This document shows positions 27,319 to 36,772 of a stretch of DNA of 64,000 nucleotides, piece by piece. The notes below the pieces were generated by a model that did not search any database, was not told the DNA's origin, and saw only the letters and a list, made by a program, of their open reading frames with translations. This stretch comes from JANQOH01 sp965201155 (lineage in GTDB: Bacteria; Pseudomonadota; Alphaproteobacteria; UBA7887), in assembly GCA_965201155.1 (NCBI GenBank), contig OZ241752.1, positions 310,001 through 374,000 of the forward strand, given 5' to 3'. Every line of letters begins with the position of its first letter. Positions within the stretch are counted from its first letter, which is position 1. The translations under genes were made by a program, and so were the position numbers.

Positions 27319-28125
27319 ATGAGCGGCAGACTTGAAGGCAAGACCGCGATCGTAACCGGCGCCGGCTCTGTCGCGCCGGGCTGGGGCAATGGCAAGGCGA
27401 CCGCCGTTCTCTTCGCGCGCGAAGGCGCGCGCGTTGTCGCCCTTGATATCAACGCCGACGCAGCCGAGGAAACCCGTACCATCATCGCCGGCGAGGGCGG
27501 CGAATGCACCGCCGTGGTCGCCGACGTCACCAGCGAGGCGGACATTTCTGCCGCCGTCGAAACCACACTGTCCCGCTATGGCAGCGTGGACATCCTGCAC
27601 AACAATGTCGGCACCGTCATCAGCGGCGGCCCGCCGGAACTCAACCCCGCCGAATGGGAGCGGGGCGCCGCCATAAACCTCAAAAGCGTCTATCTCACCG
27701 CCCGGCATGTCGTGCCGCACATGCAGCGCCAGGGAGGCGGCGCCATTGTCAACGTGTCCTCCATCGCCGCCTGCCGCTGGATGGGCGTGCCCTATACATC
27801 CTATGCCGCAACCAAGGCGGGGATGATCGGCCTCAGCCGCAATATTGCCCTGCAATACGCCGCCGATGGAATCCGCTGCAACTGCATCTTGCCGGGCATC
27901 GTCGACACACCGCATTTGCGCGAGTTACTGTCGCGCGTCCTCGACGCCGATGAACTTGAGCAGCGCGTCACCCACCGCAACGCACAAATTCCCATGCGGC
28001 GCATGGGCGATGCGTGGGATGTCGCCCGCGCCGCCCTCTATCTCGCCTCCGACGAGGCGCGCTATGTCACCGGCGCCGAACTCGTCGTGGATGGCGGCCT
28101 CAGCGTCAGCGCCATTTCCGGCTGA
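27319..28125 (+). CDS. Short-chain dehydrogenase/reductase
   Basis: 268 residues of the classical SDR fold: an NAD(P)-binding TGAGSVAPGWGNGKA (a longer insert than the usual TGxxxGIG), the NNVG motif, VNVSSIAAC with the catalytic Ser, YTSYAATKAG (catalytic Tyr and Lys) and a C-terminal VTGAELVVDGG. Acts on an unknown alcohol or ketone. Acidic residues after beta-2 (ALDIN) favour NAD over NADP. Grouped with the upstream ABC ATPase and downstream LDH2 gene, which may mark a catabolic set. Confidence 0.85.
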   Translation: MSGRLEGKTAIVTGAGSVAPGWGNGKATAVLFAREGARVVALDINADAAEETRTIIAGEGGECTAVVADVTSEADISAAVETTLSRYGSVDILHNNVGTVISGGPPELNPAEWERGAAINLKSVYLTARHVVPHMQRQGGGAIVNVSSIAACRWMGVPYTSYAATKAGMIGLSRNIALQYAADGIRCNCILPGIVDTPHLRELLSRVLDADELEQRVTHRNAQIPMRRMGDAWDVARAALYLASDEARYVTGAELVVDGGLSVSAISG

Positions 28126-28130
28126 CTGCT

Positions 28131-28165
28131 CACCGATGGTTGAATCGGTGCGCGTACCCGCGCAC
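28131..28165 (+). terminator. Two overlapping hairpins after the SDR gene
   Basis: CACCGAT-N6-ATCGGTG (28131-28150) and GTGCGCG-TACC-CGCGCAC (28148-28165) are perfect 7-bp stems that share the bases GTG, so only one can form fully at a time. They sit between the SDR stop and the LDH2 gene. No T-run follows, so a Rho-independent terminator is uncertain; attenuation or mRNA processing is possible. Confidence 0.35.
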
Positions 28166-28205
28166 TCACCTTGATCCACATTACCCCGCCCGGGGGGAGA
28201 CGCGG

Positions 28206-29282
28206 ATGACCCACTGTTTTCCGCCGCACACGCTGCTGGCGCTGACCCGCGCCTTCTGTGCCGCCGGCGGCTCCGAATCGCACGAACAGGACCTTGTCGC
28301 CCGCAACCTTGTCGACGCCAACCTGTACGGTCATGACAGCCATGGCGTCGGCATCCTGCCCGCCTACGCCACCTCGATGACCGATGGCTGGCTGAAAGCC
28401 AACGCCCATATGTCCGTCACCGGCGGCGAGGGCGCCGTGCTGCAACTCGACGGCAATCTCGGCTATGGCCAGGTCATCGGCCATGAAGCCATGGCGCTCG
28501 GCATAGCCCGCGCCCGTGAGCACGGCGCTGCCGTGCTGGCGCTGCGTATGAGCCATCATCTTGGCCGTATCGGCGCCTGGGCCGAACTCTGCGCCGAAGC
28601 CGGCATGGTCTCGATCCACTACGTCAACTCCGCAGGCTACCGCCCCAGCGTCGCACCTTTTGGCGGCGCGGAGTCGCGCTATACCACCAACCCCTATTGC
28701 ACCGGCATTCCCGCTCGCGACGGCGACCCGCCCGTCATCCTGGATTTCGCCACCAGCGCTATTGCCATGGGCAAGGTTCGCGTCGCCCGCAACAGCGGCG
28801 AGCAAGTCGCTGCCGACGCCCTTGTCGATGGCGAAGGCCGGCCCACCCGCGATCCCAATGTCATGTATGCCAGTCCCCGGGGCGCGCTCAGGTCGATGGG
28901 CCTGCACAAGGGTTATGGCATGGCGCTGGTCTGCGAGGCGCTGGCCGGCGCCCTCACCAATGGCGGCGGCCATCTCCCCCATCGCAACCACGGACGCGCG
29001 ATCATCAACAACATGCTCAGCGTCGTCATCGACCCGGAGGCCGTCGGCAGCCGTAGCTTCTTTCACAACGAACTGGCCGACATCATCGCCCATGTAAAGT
29101 CTTCGCCGCCTGCCCCCGGGGTCGACGCGGTAATGGTGCCGGGCGAACCCGAACGCAAGGAGCGCGCACGGCGCGCGAAAGAGGGTATCCTGATCGACGA
29201 TGAAACCCTGACCCAGATTCTTGAAAGCGGCGCCCGGCTGGGCCTCGAACCGGCCACGGCGCGCCGCATCCTCGGCATGTAG
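28206..29282 (+). CDS. LDH2/malate dehydrogenase-family oxidoreductase
   Basis: 358 residues of the LDH2/MDH2 family (malate, sulfolactate, ureidoglycolate and related NAD(P)-dependent dehydrogenases), which has a fold distinct from classical lactate dehydrogenase. Visible family features are DANLYGHDSHGVG, MSHHLGRIGAW, TTNPYCTGIPA, LDFATSAIAMGKVRVA and GLHKGYGMALVCEALAGAL. GGGGGGAGA lies upstream of ATG 28206. The substrate cannot be assigned; proximity to an SDR suggests both act on hydroxy acids. Confidence 0.86.
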   Translation: MTHCFPPHTLLALTRAFCAAGGSESHEQDLVARNLVDANLYGHDSHGVGILPAYATSMTDGWLKANAHMSVTGGEGAVLQLDGNLGYGQVIGHEAMALGIARAREHGAAVLALRMSHHLGRIGAWAELCAEAGMVSIHYVNSAGYRPSVAPFGGAESRYTTNPYCTGIPARDGDPPVILDFATSAIAMGKVRVARNSGEQVAADALVDGEGRPTRDPNVMYASPRGALRSMGLHKGYGMALVCEALAGALTNGGGHLPHRNHGRAIINNMLSVVIDPEAVGSRSFFHNELADIIAHVKSSPPAPGVDAVMVPGEPERKERARRAKEGILIDDETLTQILESGARLGLEPATARRILGM

Positions 29283-29291
29283 CGCCTTTCG

Positions 29292-29320
29292 TTGACTTCG
29301 GCAGGGGCCGTGCCTATGTG
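29292..29320 (+). promoter_or_regulatory. Candidate secA promoter
   Basis: TTGACT (29292-29297), a 17-bp spacer and TATGTG (29315-29320), 51 bp upstream of the secA ATG. GGAGAA then precedes the start by about 8 nt. By eye only. Confidence 0.4.
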
Positions 29321-29371
29321 AATTGTTCCGGCGCCGCAGGTGCCGGCGCGCCGCCCCTTGGAGAACAATCT

Positions 29372-32089
29372 ATGTGGAATGCCGTTGTCCGAAAGATCAT
29401 GGGCAACCCCAATGACCGCATCATCAAGGCGCACATGCGCAGGGTGGAGCGAATCAATGCCCTTGAGCCCGAAACCGAAGCCCTTTCGGACTCCGATCTG
29501 AAAGCACGCACAGACACCTTCAGGAAGCGCATAGCCGACGGCGAAAGCCTCGACAGCCTCCTCGATGAGGCCTTTGCCACCGCCCGTGAAGCCGCCAGAC
29601 GTACCCTCGGCCAGAGACATTACGACGTGCAGTTGGTCGGCGGCATGGTCCTGCACGAAGGCAAGATCTCCGAAATGAAGACCGGCGAAGGCAAGACGCT
29701 GGTCGCCACGTTGCCCGTCTATCTGAACGCTATCGGCGGAGACGGCGTCCATGTCGTCACCGTCAACGACTATCTCGCACGGCGCGACGCCGAATGGATG
29801 GGCCGCATCTACGGCTTCCTCGGCCTCTCGGTCGGCTGCATCGTGCCGGGCTTGGAAACCCCCGCGCGCCGAGACGCCTACGCCGCGGACGTGACCTACG
29901 GAACCAATAACGAATTCGGTTTCGACTATCTGCGCGATAACATGAAGTTCACGCTGGAGGACATGGTCCAGCGCAAACCCAATTTCGCCATCGTTGACGA
30001 GGTGGACAGCATCCTCATCGACGAAGCGCGCACCCCCCTCATCATCTCCGGTCGCACCGAAGACAATTCCAGCCTCTATATCAAGGTCAACCGCCTGATA
30101 CCCGAACTCGCCGACGACGATTGCGAAGTCGACGAAAAAGCCCGCAAGGCAACGCTCACCGAAAAAGGTGCTGAAACCGTTGAGCGCCTCCTCAAACGCG
30201 CCGACCTGCTCCAGGGCAGCAATCTCTATGACGTCCAGAACGTCAGCGTCGTGCACCATGTCAATCAGGCGCTGAACGCCCACAAGCTCTACCGCCGCGA
30301 CGTGGACTACATCGTCAAGGACGGCCGGGTTGTGATCATCGACGAATTCACCGGCCGCATGATGGAAGGACGCCGCTATTCGAACGGCCAGCACCAGGCG
30401 CTGGAAGCCAAGGAAAATGTGGAGATCCAGAACGAGAACCAGACCCTGGCCTCCATCACCTTCCAGAACTATTTCCGCCTCTACCCGAAACTCGCGGGAA
30501 TGACCGGCACCGCCGCGACCGAAGCCTCCGAGTTCGCGGAAATTTACGGTCTCAATGTCGTCGAAGTCCCAACTCACAAGGAGATGATACGCGCCGACAA
30601 TGACGACGAAATCTACCGCACCGCCCGCGAGAAGAACGACGCCATCATCCAGCAGATCGACGAATGCCGGGAACGCGGCCAGCCCGTTCTCGTCGGCACC
30701 ACCAGCATCGCCAAGTCCGAGGAACTCTCGGCCCTGCTCAAGCGCCGCAAGATACCGCACAACGTCCTCAATGCGCGTTACCACGAACAGGAAGCCTTCA
30801 TCATCGCCCAGGCGGGGCGCCCCAGCGCCGTAACCATCGCCACCAATATGGCCGGGCGCGGCACCGACATTCAGCTCGGCGGCAACCTTGAGATGCGTCT
30901 CACTCAGGAACTCGCCGGCGTCGAGGACGAGGCACGCCGCGAGCGCGTCGCCTCTCGCGTCAACAAGGACATTGAAGCCGGCCACAAACAGGCCATTGAA
31001 GCCGGCGGCCTTTATGTAATCGGCTCCGAACGCCACGAAAGCCGGCGCATCGACAACCAGCTTCGCGGACGCTCCGGCCGCCAGGGAGACCCCGGTGCAT
31101 CAAAATTCTTCCTGTCGCTCGAAGATGACCTCATGCGCGTCTTCGGCTCCGAACGCATGGACGGCATGCTGCGCCGCCTCGGAATGGAGGAAGGCGAAGC
31201 CATATTCCACCCATGGATCAACAAGGCGCTCGCCAAGGCACAGGAAAAAGTGGAAGCGCGCAACTTCGACATTCGCAAGAACCTGCTGCGCTTCGACGAT
31301 GTCATGAACGACCAGCGCAAGGTCATCTACGCCGAACGCATCGACCTCATGGCGGACCACGATGTCTCTGACGCCGCTCAGGAAATGCGTCGCCACGTCA
31401 TAGAGAACCTCGTCTCGCGCTACATCCCGGAAAACGCCTTCGCCGAACAATGGAAGGTCGACAGCCTCCACGAAGAAGCCCTGCGCATCTTCGGCCTCGA
31501 TTTGCCGTTCGCCGAATGGGCCGCCGAGGAAGGCATAGCCGATGAGGAAATCCGCGAACGCCTGATCGACAGCGTTGATCGCAAGATGGCCGAAAAGGCC
31601 GCTCGCATCGGTCCCGATTCCATGCGGCAGGTCGAAAAGTCGCTGATGCTGCAGCTACTCGACCAGCTCTGGAAAGACCATCTCTTGTCTCTCGACCATT
31701 TGCGCACCGGCATCGGCCTGCGCGCCTTCGCCCAGCGCGACCCCCTCAACGAATACAAGCGCGAAGCGTTCGAAATGTTCGAGGACATGCTTGAACGCCT
31801 CCGCGAGGCGGTGACACACACCCTCGCGCACGTCGAACTCCGGGCGCCGCCGCCGGAACTGTTCGCTGCTGTCCGCGCGCGCGCCGCGCCGCAAATGTCC
31901 GAACAGCGCGAACCCGTTCTCGCTGGCGCCGACGCCCCCGCGCCTGCCCCGGCAACCGCGCGCTCCCGCATCCCCCAGGTACAGCGCAACCCCAACTTGC
32001 CCGAAAGCTGGGGAAAGGTAGGGCGGAACCAGCCCTGTCCCTGCGGCTCCGGCAAGAAATACAAGCACTGCCACGGCAGGCTTGCCTGA
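29372..32089 (+). CDS. secA: Protein translocase ATPase SecA
   Basis: Motor ATPase driving proteins through SecYEG. 905 residues from ATG 29372. Walker A MKTGEGKTLVA near residue 107, DYLARRDAEWM, NFAIVDEVDSILIDEARTPL (DEAD-type motif), TIATNMAGRGTDIQLGG, and SRRIDNQLRGRSGRQGDPG. It ends in the SecB- and zinc-binding tail CPCGSGKKYKHCHG. Length is normal for alphaproteobacteria. It is convergent with the amidase gene, 6 bp apart. SecG is encoded at 2.9 kb. Confidence 0.97.
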   Translation: MWNAVVRKIMGNPNDRIIKAHMRRVERINALEPETEALSDSDLKARTDTFRKRIADGESLDSLLDEAFATAREAARRTLGQRHYDVQLVGGMVLHEGKISEMKTGEGKTLVATLPVYLNAIGGDGVHVVTVNDYLARRDAEWMGRIYGFLGLSVGCIVPGLETPARRDAYAADVTYGTNNEFGFDYLRDNMKFTLEDMVQRKPNFAIVDEVDSILIDEARTPLIISGRTEDNSSLYIKVNRLIPELADDDCEVDEKARKATLTEKGAETVERLLKRADLLQGSNLYDVQNVSVVHHVNQALNAHKLYRRDVDYIVKDGRVVIIDEFTGRMMEGRRYSNGQHQALEAKENVEIQNENQTLASITFQNYFRLYPKLAGMTGTAATEASEFAEIYGLNVVEVPTHKEMIRADNDDEIYRTAREKNDAIIQQIDECRERGQPVLVGTTSIAKSEELSALLKRRKIPHNVLNARYHEQEAFIIAQAGRPSAVTIATNMAGRGTDIQLGGNLEMRLTQELAGVEDEARRERVASRVNKDIEAGHKQAIEAGGLYVIGSERHESRRIDNQLRGRSGRQGDPGASKFFLSLEDDLMRVFGSERMDGMLRRLGMEEGEAIFHPWINKALAKAQEKVEARNFDIRKNLLRFDDVMNDQRKVIYAERIDLMADHDVSDAAQEMRRHVIENLVSRYIPENAFAEQWKVDSLHEEALRIFGLDLPFAEWAAEEGIADEEIRERLIDSVDRKMAEKAARIGPDSMRQVEKSLMLQLLDQLWKDHLLSLDHLRTGIGLRAFAQRDPLNEYKREAFEMFEDMLERLREAVTHTLAHVELRAPPPELFAAVRARAAPQMSEQREPVLAGADAPAPAPATARSRIPQVQRNPNLPESWGKVGRNQPCPCGSGKKYKHCHGRLA

Positions 32090-32095
32090 GTCCTG

Positions 32096-33496
32096 TCACT
32101 CAGGAACCGGCGGCATGACAAACGGATGCGCCCATTCATAGGCCCGGCACGCGCGCAGCACCAGCGCATCCGCAAAGCGCGCCCCGACAAGCTGCGCCGC
32201 CGCCGGCATTCCCTCGGCCGTGAAGCCGCACGGAAAACTTGCCGCCGGCTGCTGGGTCATGTTGAACGGATAGGTGAACGGCGACCATTCCCACCACCGC
32301 GCCATACCGGAACCCGGCGGCACATTGACTCCCGCCGCAAACGCCGTAATCGGCAATTGCGGTGTCATGAACAGATCGTACTCCTTGTGCAGACGCTGCA
32401 TGTGCCGACCGAGCGCCTCGCACGCCTGCCCGGCGCGTCGATACGCTACCGCGCTCGTGGAAAACCCCCGCTCCGCCAATTCCTGCAAGGGCGCATCCAG
32501 CAATGCGCGCCGCGCCTCATCCAGCGGCGCCAGCGCCACTGCGAGCGCGGTGGACCATAGCGTGATCATGTCCTCGGTCGGATCCGAAAACGGCGGCGCC
32601 ACTGCTTCCACAACAGCGCCCATTTCGGCAAATTGCGCCGCTGCCGCATCAACCAGCGCCGCCACTTCTTCGGCAACCGTCACATAGCCAAGGTCGCGGC
32701 TATACGCGATGCGCAGCCCCGCAACCCCCTCTTCCGCACCCGCGAGAAAATCCACCGACCCCGGCGCCGCCGCAAGGGGATCGCGCCCATCCGGCGCCGA
32801 AATCACCGACAGCATCAGCGCCGCGTCCTCCACTGTGCGCGTGATCGGCCCCTGATTCCACAAATTCCCTGCCGGAGAATGCGGATAGACCGGCACCAGT
32901 CCGAAAGTCGGCTTATGGCCGAACAGCCCGCAAAATGCGGCGGGAATACGTATGGATCCGCCGCCATCACTGGCCAGATGAAGCGCTCCGAGCCCCAATG
33001 CCGCCGCCGCCGCCGCCCCGCCGCTGGAACCGCCGGGCGTCCGTTCCGCATCCCAGGGGTTGACCGTGACTCCGGTAAGCGGACTGTCTGTGACTCCTTT
33101 CCAGCCAAATTCCGGCGTCGTGGTCTTGCCCAGCAGCACGGCGCCCGCTTCCCGTAAATGCGCTACCGGCGGCCCGTCTTCATCGCACGCCTGGTCGGCG
33201 TCAGTCGCCAGGGACCCGCGCCGCGTCGGCCAGTATTTGGTGAGGATCAGGTCCTTCACCGTAACCGGCACGCCGTCCACTGCCCCGGCCGGCTCGCCTC
33301 GCATCCAGCGCGCTTCGGATTGCCGCGCCTGCGCCAGTGCGCGTTCCGCATCGACCACGCAAAACGCATTATACGTGCCCTGCAGCCGCTCGATCCGCTC
33401 AAGAATCGCCCGCGTGACTTCCACCGGCGACAGGCGCCGGTCGCGGTAGGCGGAAACGAGCGCGACAGCCGACAGGGCGCAGACATCGCCGCTCAT
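32096..33496 (-). CDS. Amidase-signature family hydrolase
   Basis: 466 residues. The Ser-cisSer-Lys triad is visible: Lys in GVPVTVKDL near residue 80, cis-Ser in TPGGSSGGAAAA near residue 154, nucleophile Ser in ASDGGGSIRIPAAFCGLFGHKP near residue 178. The family hydrolyses amide bonds (amides, GatA, aryl-acylamides). GatA is unlikely as no gatB or gatC is adjacent. It follows the molybdenum hydroxylase genes on the same strand after a 99-bp gap with a stem-loop, which may point to catabolism of an N-containing compound. GAGGAGAG precedes the ATG. Confidence 0.87.
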   Translation of the reverse strand: MSGDVCALSAVALVSAYRDRRLSPVEVTRAILERIERLQGTYNAFCVVDAERALAQARQSEARWMRGEPAGAVDGVPVTVKDLILTKYWPTRRGSLATDADQACDEDGPPVAHLREAGAVLLGKTTTPEFGWKGVTDSPLTGVTVNPWDAERTPGGSSGGAAAAAALGLGALHLASDGGGSIRIPAAFCGLFGHKPTFGLVPVYPHSPAGNLWNQGPITRTVEDAALMLSVISAPDGRDPLAAAPGSVDFLAGAEEGVAGLRIAYSRDLGYVTVAEEVAALVDAAAAQFAEMGAVVEAVAPPFSDPTEDMITLWSTALAVALAPLDEARRALLDAPLQELAERGFSTSAVAYRRAGQACEALGRHMQRLHKEYDLFMTPQLPITAFAAGVNVPPGSGMARWWEWSPFTYPFNMTQQPAASFPCGFTAEGMPAAAQLVGARFADALVLRACRAYEWAHPFVMPPVPE

Positions 33497-33524
33497 CGCG
33501 AACTCTCCTCGGAATGCCGGGGCA

Positions 33525-33556
33525 CAGAAGGCCGAGTGTGGTTACTCGGCCTTCTG
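33525..33556 (-). terminator. Perfect 12-bp stem-loop between hydroxylase and amidase genes
   Basis: CAGAAGGCCGAG (33525-33536) and CTCGGCCTTCTG (33545-33556) form a perfect 12-bp stem with an 8-base loop. It lies downstream of the iorB-like stop and upstream of the amidase start on the minus strand. No T-tract follows in either direction, so it may attenuate or stabilise mRNA rather than act as a simple intrinsic terminator. Confidence 0.55.
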
Positions 33557-33595
33557 CCAGGAGGCAGGCAGTTGGTAGAAGCTGCCCGCACGCCC

Positions 33596-36049
33596 TCAGG
33601 TCTGAGTCATCGCCCGCAGCACCGCCTCCGGCGTGATCGGCATATGGCGCACGCGCGCACCGACCGCGTCGAACACGGCATTCGCCACCGCAGGGCCGAC
33701 AACCGTCGAGGAAGGCTCACCGACCCCGCTCGGGTGGTTGCCGGATTCCACGAGCTCCACGTCGATCTCCGGCGTCTGGCTCAACCGGAGCGGGCGGTAT
33801 GTATCGAAATTGGCCTGCTCGAACGCGCCGTCCCGCACCGTCAGACGCTCGGAGAGAATCTGGCTCGCGCCCCACAGCGCCGCACCCTTGATCTGGTGCT
33901 CGGCATTGCGCGGATTGACCGCAATGCCCATGTCCATGGCGATCGTCAATTTCTTGATCGACACTTCGCCGCTGTCGGGGTTGACAGCAACTTCCGCCAC
34001 TCCTGCCACCCAGGTCGGGCTTTGGCGTTCTTCCGCTGCCGATACGCCGATTCCCATGCCGTGATTTTCGGGCAGGCGTTTTCCCCAGCCGGCCTTGCCG
34101 GCCGCCACGCGCAGCACATTGGCCAGCCGCGCAGCGCCGCCGACCGTCGCCGACTCATAGGGAATCCAGCTCCCGTCCTGCGGCCAGGGCAGGGAAATCC
34201 ACAGCCGGTCCATGTAATAGTCCGACCCGGTGCCCGGCGGATAACCCGCATTGGGAATGCCGCGTTTTTCGCCCTCACCAGTAAGCAGCGACAGCCGCAG
34301 CTCCAGCGGATCCCGCTTCAGGCGATGCGCCACTTCGTCAAGGAACGACTCCACGACAAAATAATTATAGGCGTTCGACACGGTACGCAGCGCCGACGCC
34401 TGCACCGCCCAGGTGGTCGGATCGTGGTTGATCCCCCGCACCTTGTAATTCGGGACCGAATACCAGTGATCACTGCCGCCGATCGACCATTGGTCCATAT
34501 CCCGGCCCGATTCGTCATCGGCGTCAAGCTGCAACCAGTCCGAGCCATAAGCTTTCCCGACCGAGAAGCGCGGCCCCATATAGCCGCATACAATGTCGTG
34601 CTCCATTGCCGTCAGGTCGCCGCCGTTCAGCCCCGCACGCAAATGATGCAGCGTCGGCGTGCGCGGGAAGGACGTAGCGAAATTGGACTCGCGAGTCTGG
34701 ATCAGCTTGACCGGCCGCCCTACCACATGGCTCGCATATGCCGCGGCCAGAATTTCGTCATAATCCTGCTTGCCGCCGAACCCGCCGCCCAATATCGACT
34801 GATGCACGACGACGTTGATCTCGTCGGCCGGCTTGCCCAGCACATGCGACAGATAGCCGGTCAGCGTCATCCGCGCGAACGAGGTGCTTTGCGTGCCCGT
34901 ATGAACATGCCATGTGCCGCCCGCCTCATGCACCGTCGCGTTGAGCGGTTCCATGGTGGCGTGGACCACCATGTCGGTCGTGTATTCGGCGTCGATCACC
35001 TCTTCCGCAGCATCAAATGCCGCCGCCGTATCGCCCTCCAGAACCCAGGGCGCCCCCGCATCCGGGTCCGCCTGCAGCGCGCGATATTCGTCCATCAGCC
35101 CGCCCAGCGAGACATCGCCGTAAGGCCCGGCATCCCATTCGATTTCCAGCGCCTGCGCCGCCTTGACCGCAGTGGGAAACTTGTCGGCAATCGCCAGCAC
35201 CCAGCCGGTGCATTTCCCCCAGCTGTCATCGACGATCACTGCCTGCATGAATCCCGGAATACGCCGCGCCGCTGTATCGTCCACCGACAGTGCTTTTGAC
35301 TTGTATCGCGAGCGTGGTATCGCCATCGCCGCATACATCATTCCCGGCAAGAATGTATCGATGCCGTATTTCGCTTGGCCGTTCGTCTTTTCCGGTATAT
35401 CCAGCGCTGGTTCGGACCGGCCGATGATCCGGTATTCCTCCCGCGGCTTGCGTGGAATATTGCGGAAATCATCGGGATAGTGGAACACGCGATCGATGGT
35501 CGTCTGGTGGAGAATATCCCCATAGTCGATTGAGCGCCCGGACGCTGTGTCGATCACGCGGCTGTTGCGCGCCTGGCAATTGCCGACCTCCGCGCCGAGC
35601 AGCGCCGCCCCGGCCTCGATCAGAACGATGCGGCCCGCGGCGCCGGCGCGCGACAGGCGGTCGAATTCCGTCGTCACACTGCCGCTGTTCACCGTATAGG
35701 CCAGCCCGTAGACAGCGAAGTTCTCCGCCGAGCCTTCGGGATAGTCGAGCGTCACCGTACTCCAGTCCACTTCCAGTTCGTCGGCGATGATCTGCGCCAG
35801 CGCCGTACCGATATGCTGCCCCATCTCCGCCTTGACGATATGCATGATCGTCTTGCCGGAAGGCAGCATCGTGAACCAGATGGACGGCGTGAAGGATGTT
35901 GTGCCGGCAGCGCTCGCATCACGCGCCGGCGCTACCCCAAGTCCGAACGCCAGCACTGCACCGGCCGCTGTTACGGACGACCGTATCAGAAAGTCGCGGC
36001 GCGACACGCCGGCGTCGCGCGCCAGTCTCTTCTCCGTTCGGGCGCTCAT
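33596..36049 (-). CDS. Molybdenum hydroxylase large subunit, IorB type, Tat-exported
   Basis: About 817 residues from ATG 36049. It begins with a twin-arginine signal, SRRDFLIRSSVTAAGAVLAFGLG (described here by its RR motif near residue 17), indicating export with bound cofactor. The body matches the isoquinoline 1-oxidoreductase/aldehyde dehydrogenase beta subunit of the xanthine oxidase family: VKAEMGQHIGTALAQI, SILGGGFGGKQDYD, and near the C-terminus GVGEPSSTVVGPAVANAVFDAVGARVR with the catalytic Glu. It binds Mo-molybdopterin cytosine dinucleotide. It starts 1 nt after the small-subunit stop. The substrate (N-heterocycle or aldehyde) is unknown. Confidence 0.9.
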   Translation of the reverse strand: MSARTEKRLARDAGVSRRDFLIRSSVTAAGAVLAFGLGVAPARDASAAGTTSFTPSIWFTMLPSGKTIMHIVKAEMGQHIGTALAQIIADELEVDWSTVTLDYPEGSAENFAVYGLAYTVNSGSVTTEFDRLSRAGAAGRIVLIEAGAALLGAEVGNCQARNSRVIDTASGRSIDYGDILHQTTIDRVFHYPDDFRNIPRKPREEYRIIGRSEPALDIPEKTNGQAKYGIDTFLPGMMYAAMAIPRSRYKSKALSVDDTAARRIPGFMQAVIVDDSWGKCTGWVLAIADKFPTAVKAAQALEIEWDAGPYGDVSLGGLMDEYRALQADPDAGAPWVLEGDTAAAFDAAEEVIDAEYTTDMVVHATMEPLNATVHEAGGTWHVHTGTQSTSFARMTLTGYLSHVLGKPADEINVVVHQSILGGGFGGKQDYDEILAAAYASHVVGRPVKLIQTRESNFATSFPRTPTLHHLRAGLNGGDLTAMEHDIVCGYMGPRFSVGKAYGSDWLQLDADDESGRDMDQWSIGGSDHWYSVPNYKVRGINHDPTTWAVQASALRTVSNAYNYFVVESFLDEVAHRLKRDPLELRLSLLTGEGEKRGIPNAGYPPGTGSDYYMDRLWISLPWPQDGSWIPYESATVGGAARLANVLRVAAGKAGWGKRLPENHGMGIGVSAAEERQSPTWVAGVAEVAVNPDSGEVSIKKLTIAMDMGIAVNPRNAEHQIKGAALWGASQILSERLTVRDGAFEQANFDTYRPLRLSQTPEIDVELVESGNHPSGVGEPSSTVVGPAVANAVFDAVGARVRHMPITPEAVLRAMTQT

Positions 36050-36050
36050 G

Positions 36051-36515
36051 TCACGTCTCCTCTTCCGCGATTTCGGCGGCGCGGCGCACCGCGCCCACAA
36101 TGTGGCTGTAGGTGGCGCAGCGGCACAGATTCCCGTCCATCGCCTCTACGATTTCCGCATCGCTCGGCGCCGAATTGCCAGCAAGAAACGCGGCCGCCTG
36201 CATGATCTGGCCTGACTGGCAATAGCCGCATTGCGGCACCTGCGCTTCCATCCACGCTTGCTGAACCGGGTGCCGGTCCGCATGGTGCAAGCCCTCGATG
36301 GTCGTGATCGCGGTCCCCGCCGCATCACTGACCGCAACTTGGCACGACCGTATCGCGACGCCATCGACATGAACGGTGCACGAGCCGCACAAGCCGACCC
36401 CGCACCCATATTTCGTGCCCGTGAGCTGCAATTCCTCGCGAATCACCCACAGCAAGGGCGTATCGTCGGGCGTATCGACAAAATGACTGCGCCCATTGAT
36501 GGTCAGATAGGGCAT
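36051..36515 (-). CDS. [2Fe-2S] small subunit of molybdenum hydroxylase, IorA type
   Basis: 154 residues that pass electrons from the Mo centre. The plant-type cluster ligands are in GTKYGCGVGLCGSCTVHVDG plus C58 (RSCQ); the second cluster uses CGYCQSGQIM and GNLCRCATYSHI. Family length. Directly upstream of and coupled to the large subunit. There is no FAD subunit, as in IorAB-type two-subunit enzymes, which pass electrons to cytochromes. Confidence 0.92.
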   Translation of the reverse strand: MPYLTINGRSHFVDTPDDTPLLWVIREELQLTGTKYGCGVGLCGSCTVHVDGVAIRSCQVAVSDAAGTAITTIEGLHHADRHPVQQAWMEAQVPQCGYCQSGQIMQAAAFLAGNSAPSDAEIVEAMDGNLCRCATYSHIVGAVRRAAEIAEEET

Positions 36516-36772
36516 TGTTCCCGTGGCTCCTTCCCGAAACTCTGATGAAGGCTGGTAAGGGTTGATTCAATGCTCCCTCAAGCCAGGCCCGCAAGCCGAT
36601 AAATGCCGTGGATCATCCGAATCCTGCCATTGCCGCAGCACGACCGCGCCGTTATTCCCGCAAAACCTCCGTCCGGGCTTGACACGGGAACGAAAGCCGC
36701 GCGAAAGTTCCCCTCCAACATGGCAGCCGCGCGCGGAAAGGCGCCCGCGCCGGCCGCAGGGAACTCAAGGCG
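36516..36772. promoter_or_regulatory. Divergent control region between hydroxylase operon and AraC regulator
   Basis: 257 bp between the two divergent starts. A perfect TTGACA lies at 36679-36684 facing the regulator gene, but no convincing -10 follows at 16-18 bp. I see no clear inverted repeat. The layout suggests the AraC-type protein controls the operon from here, which is inference. Confidence 0.3.
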
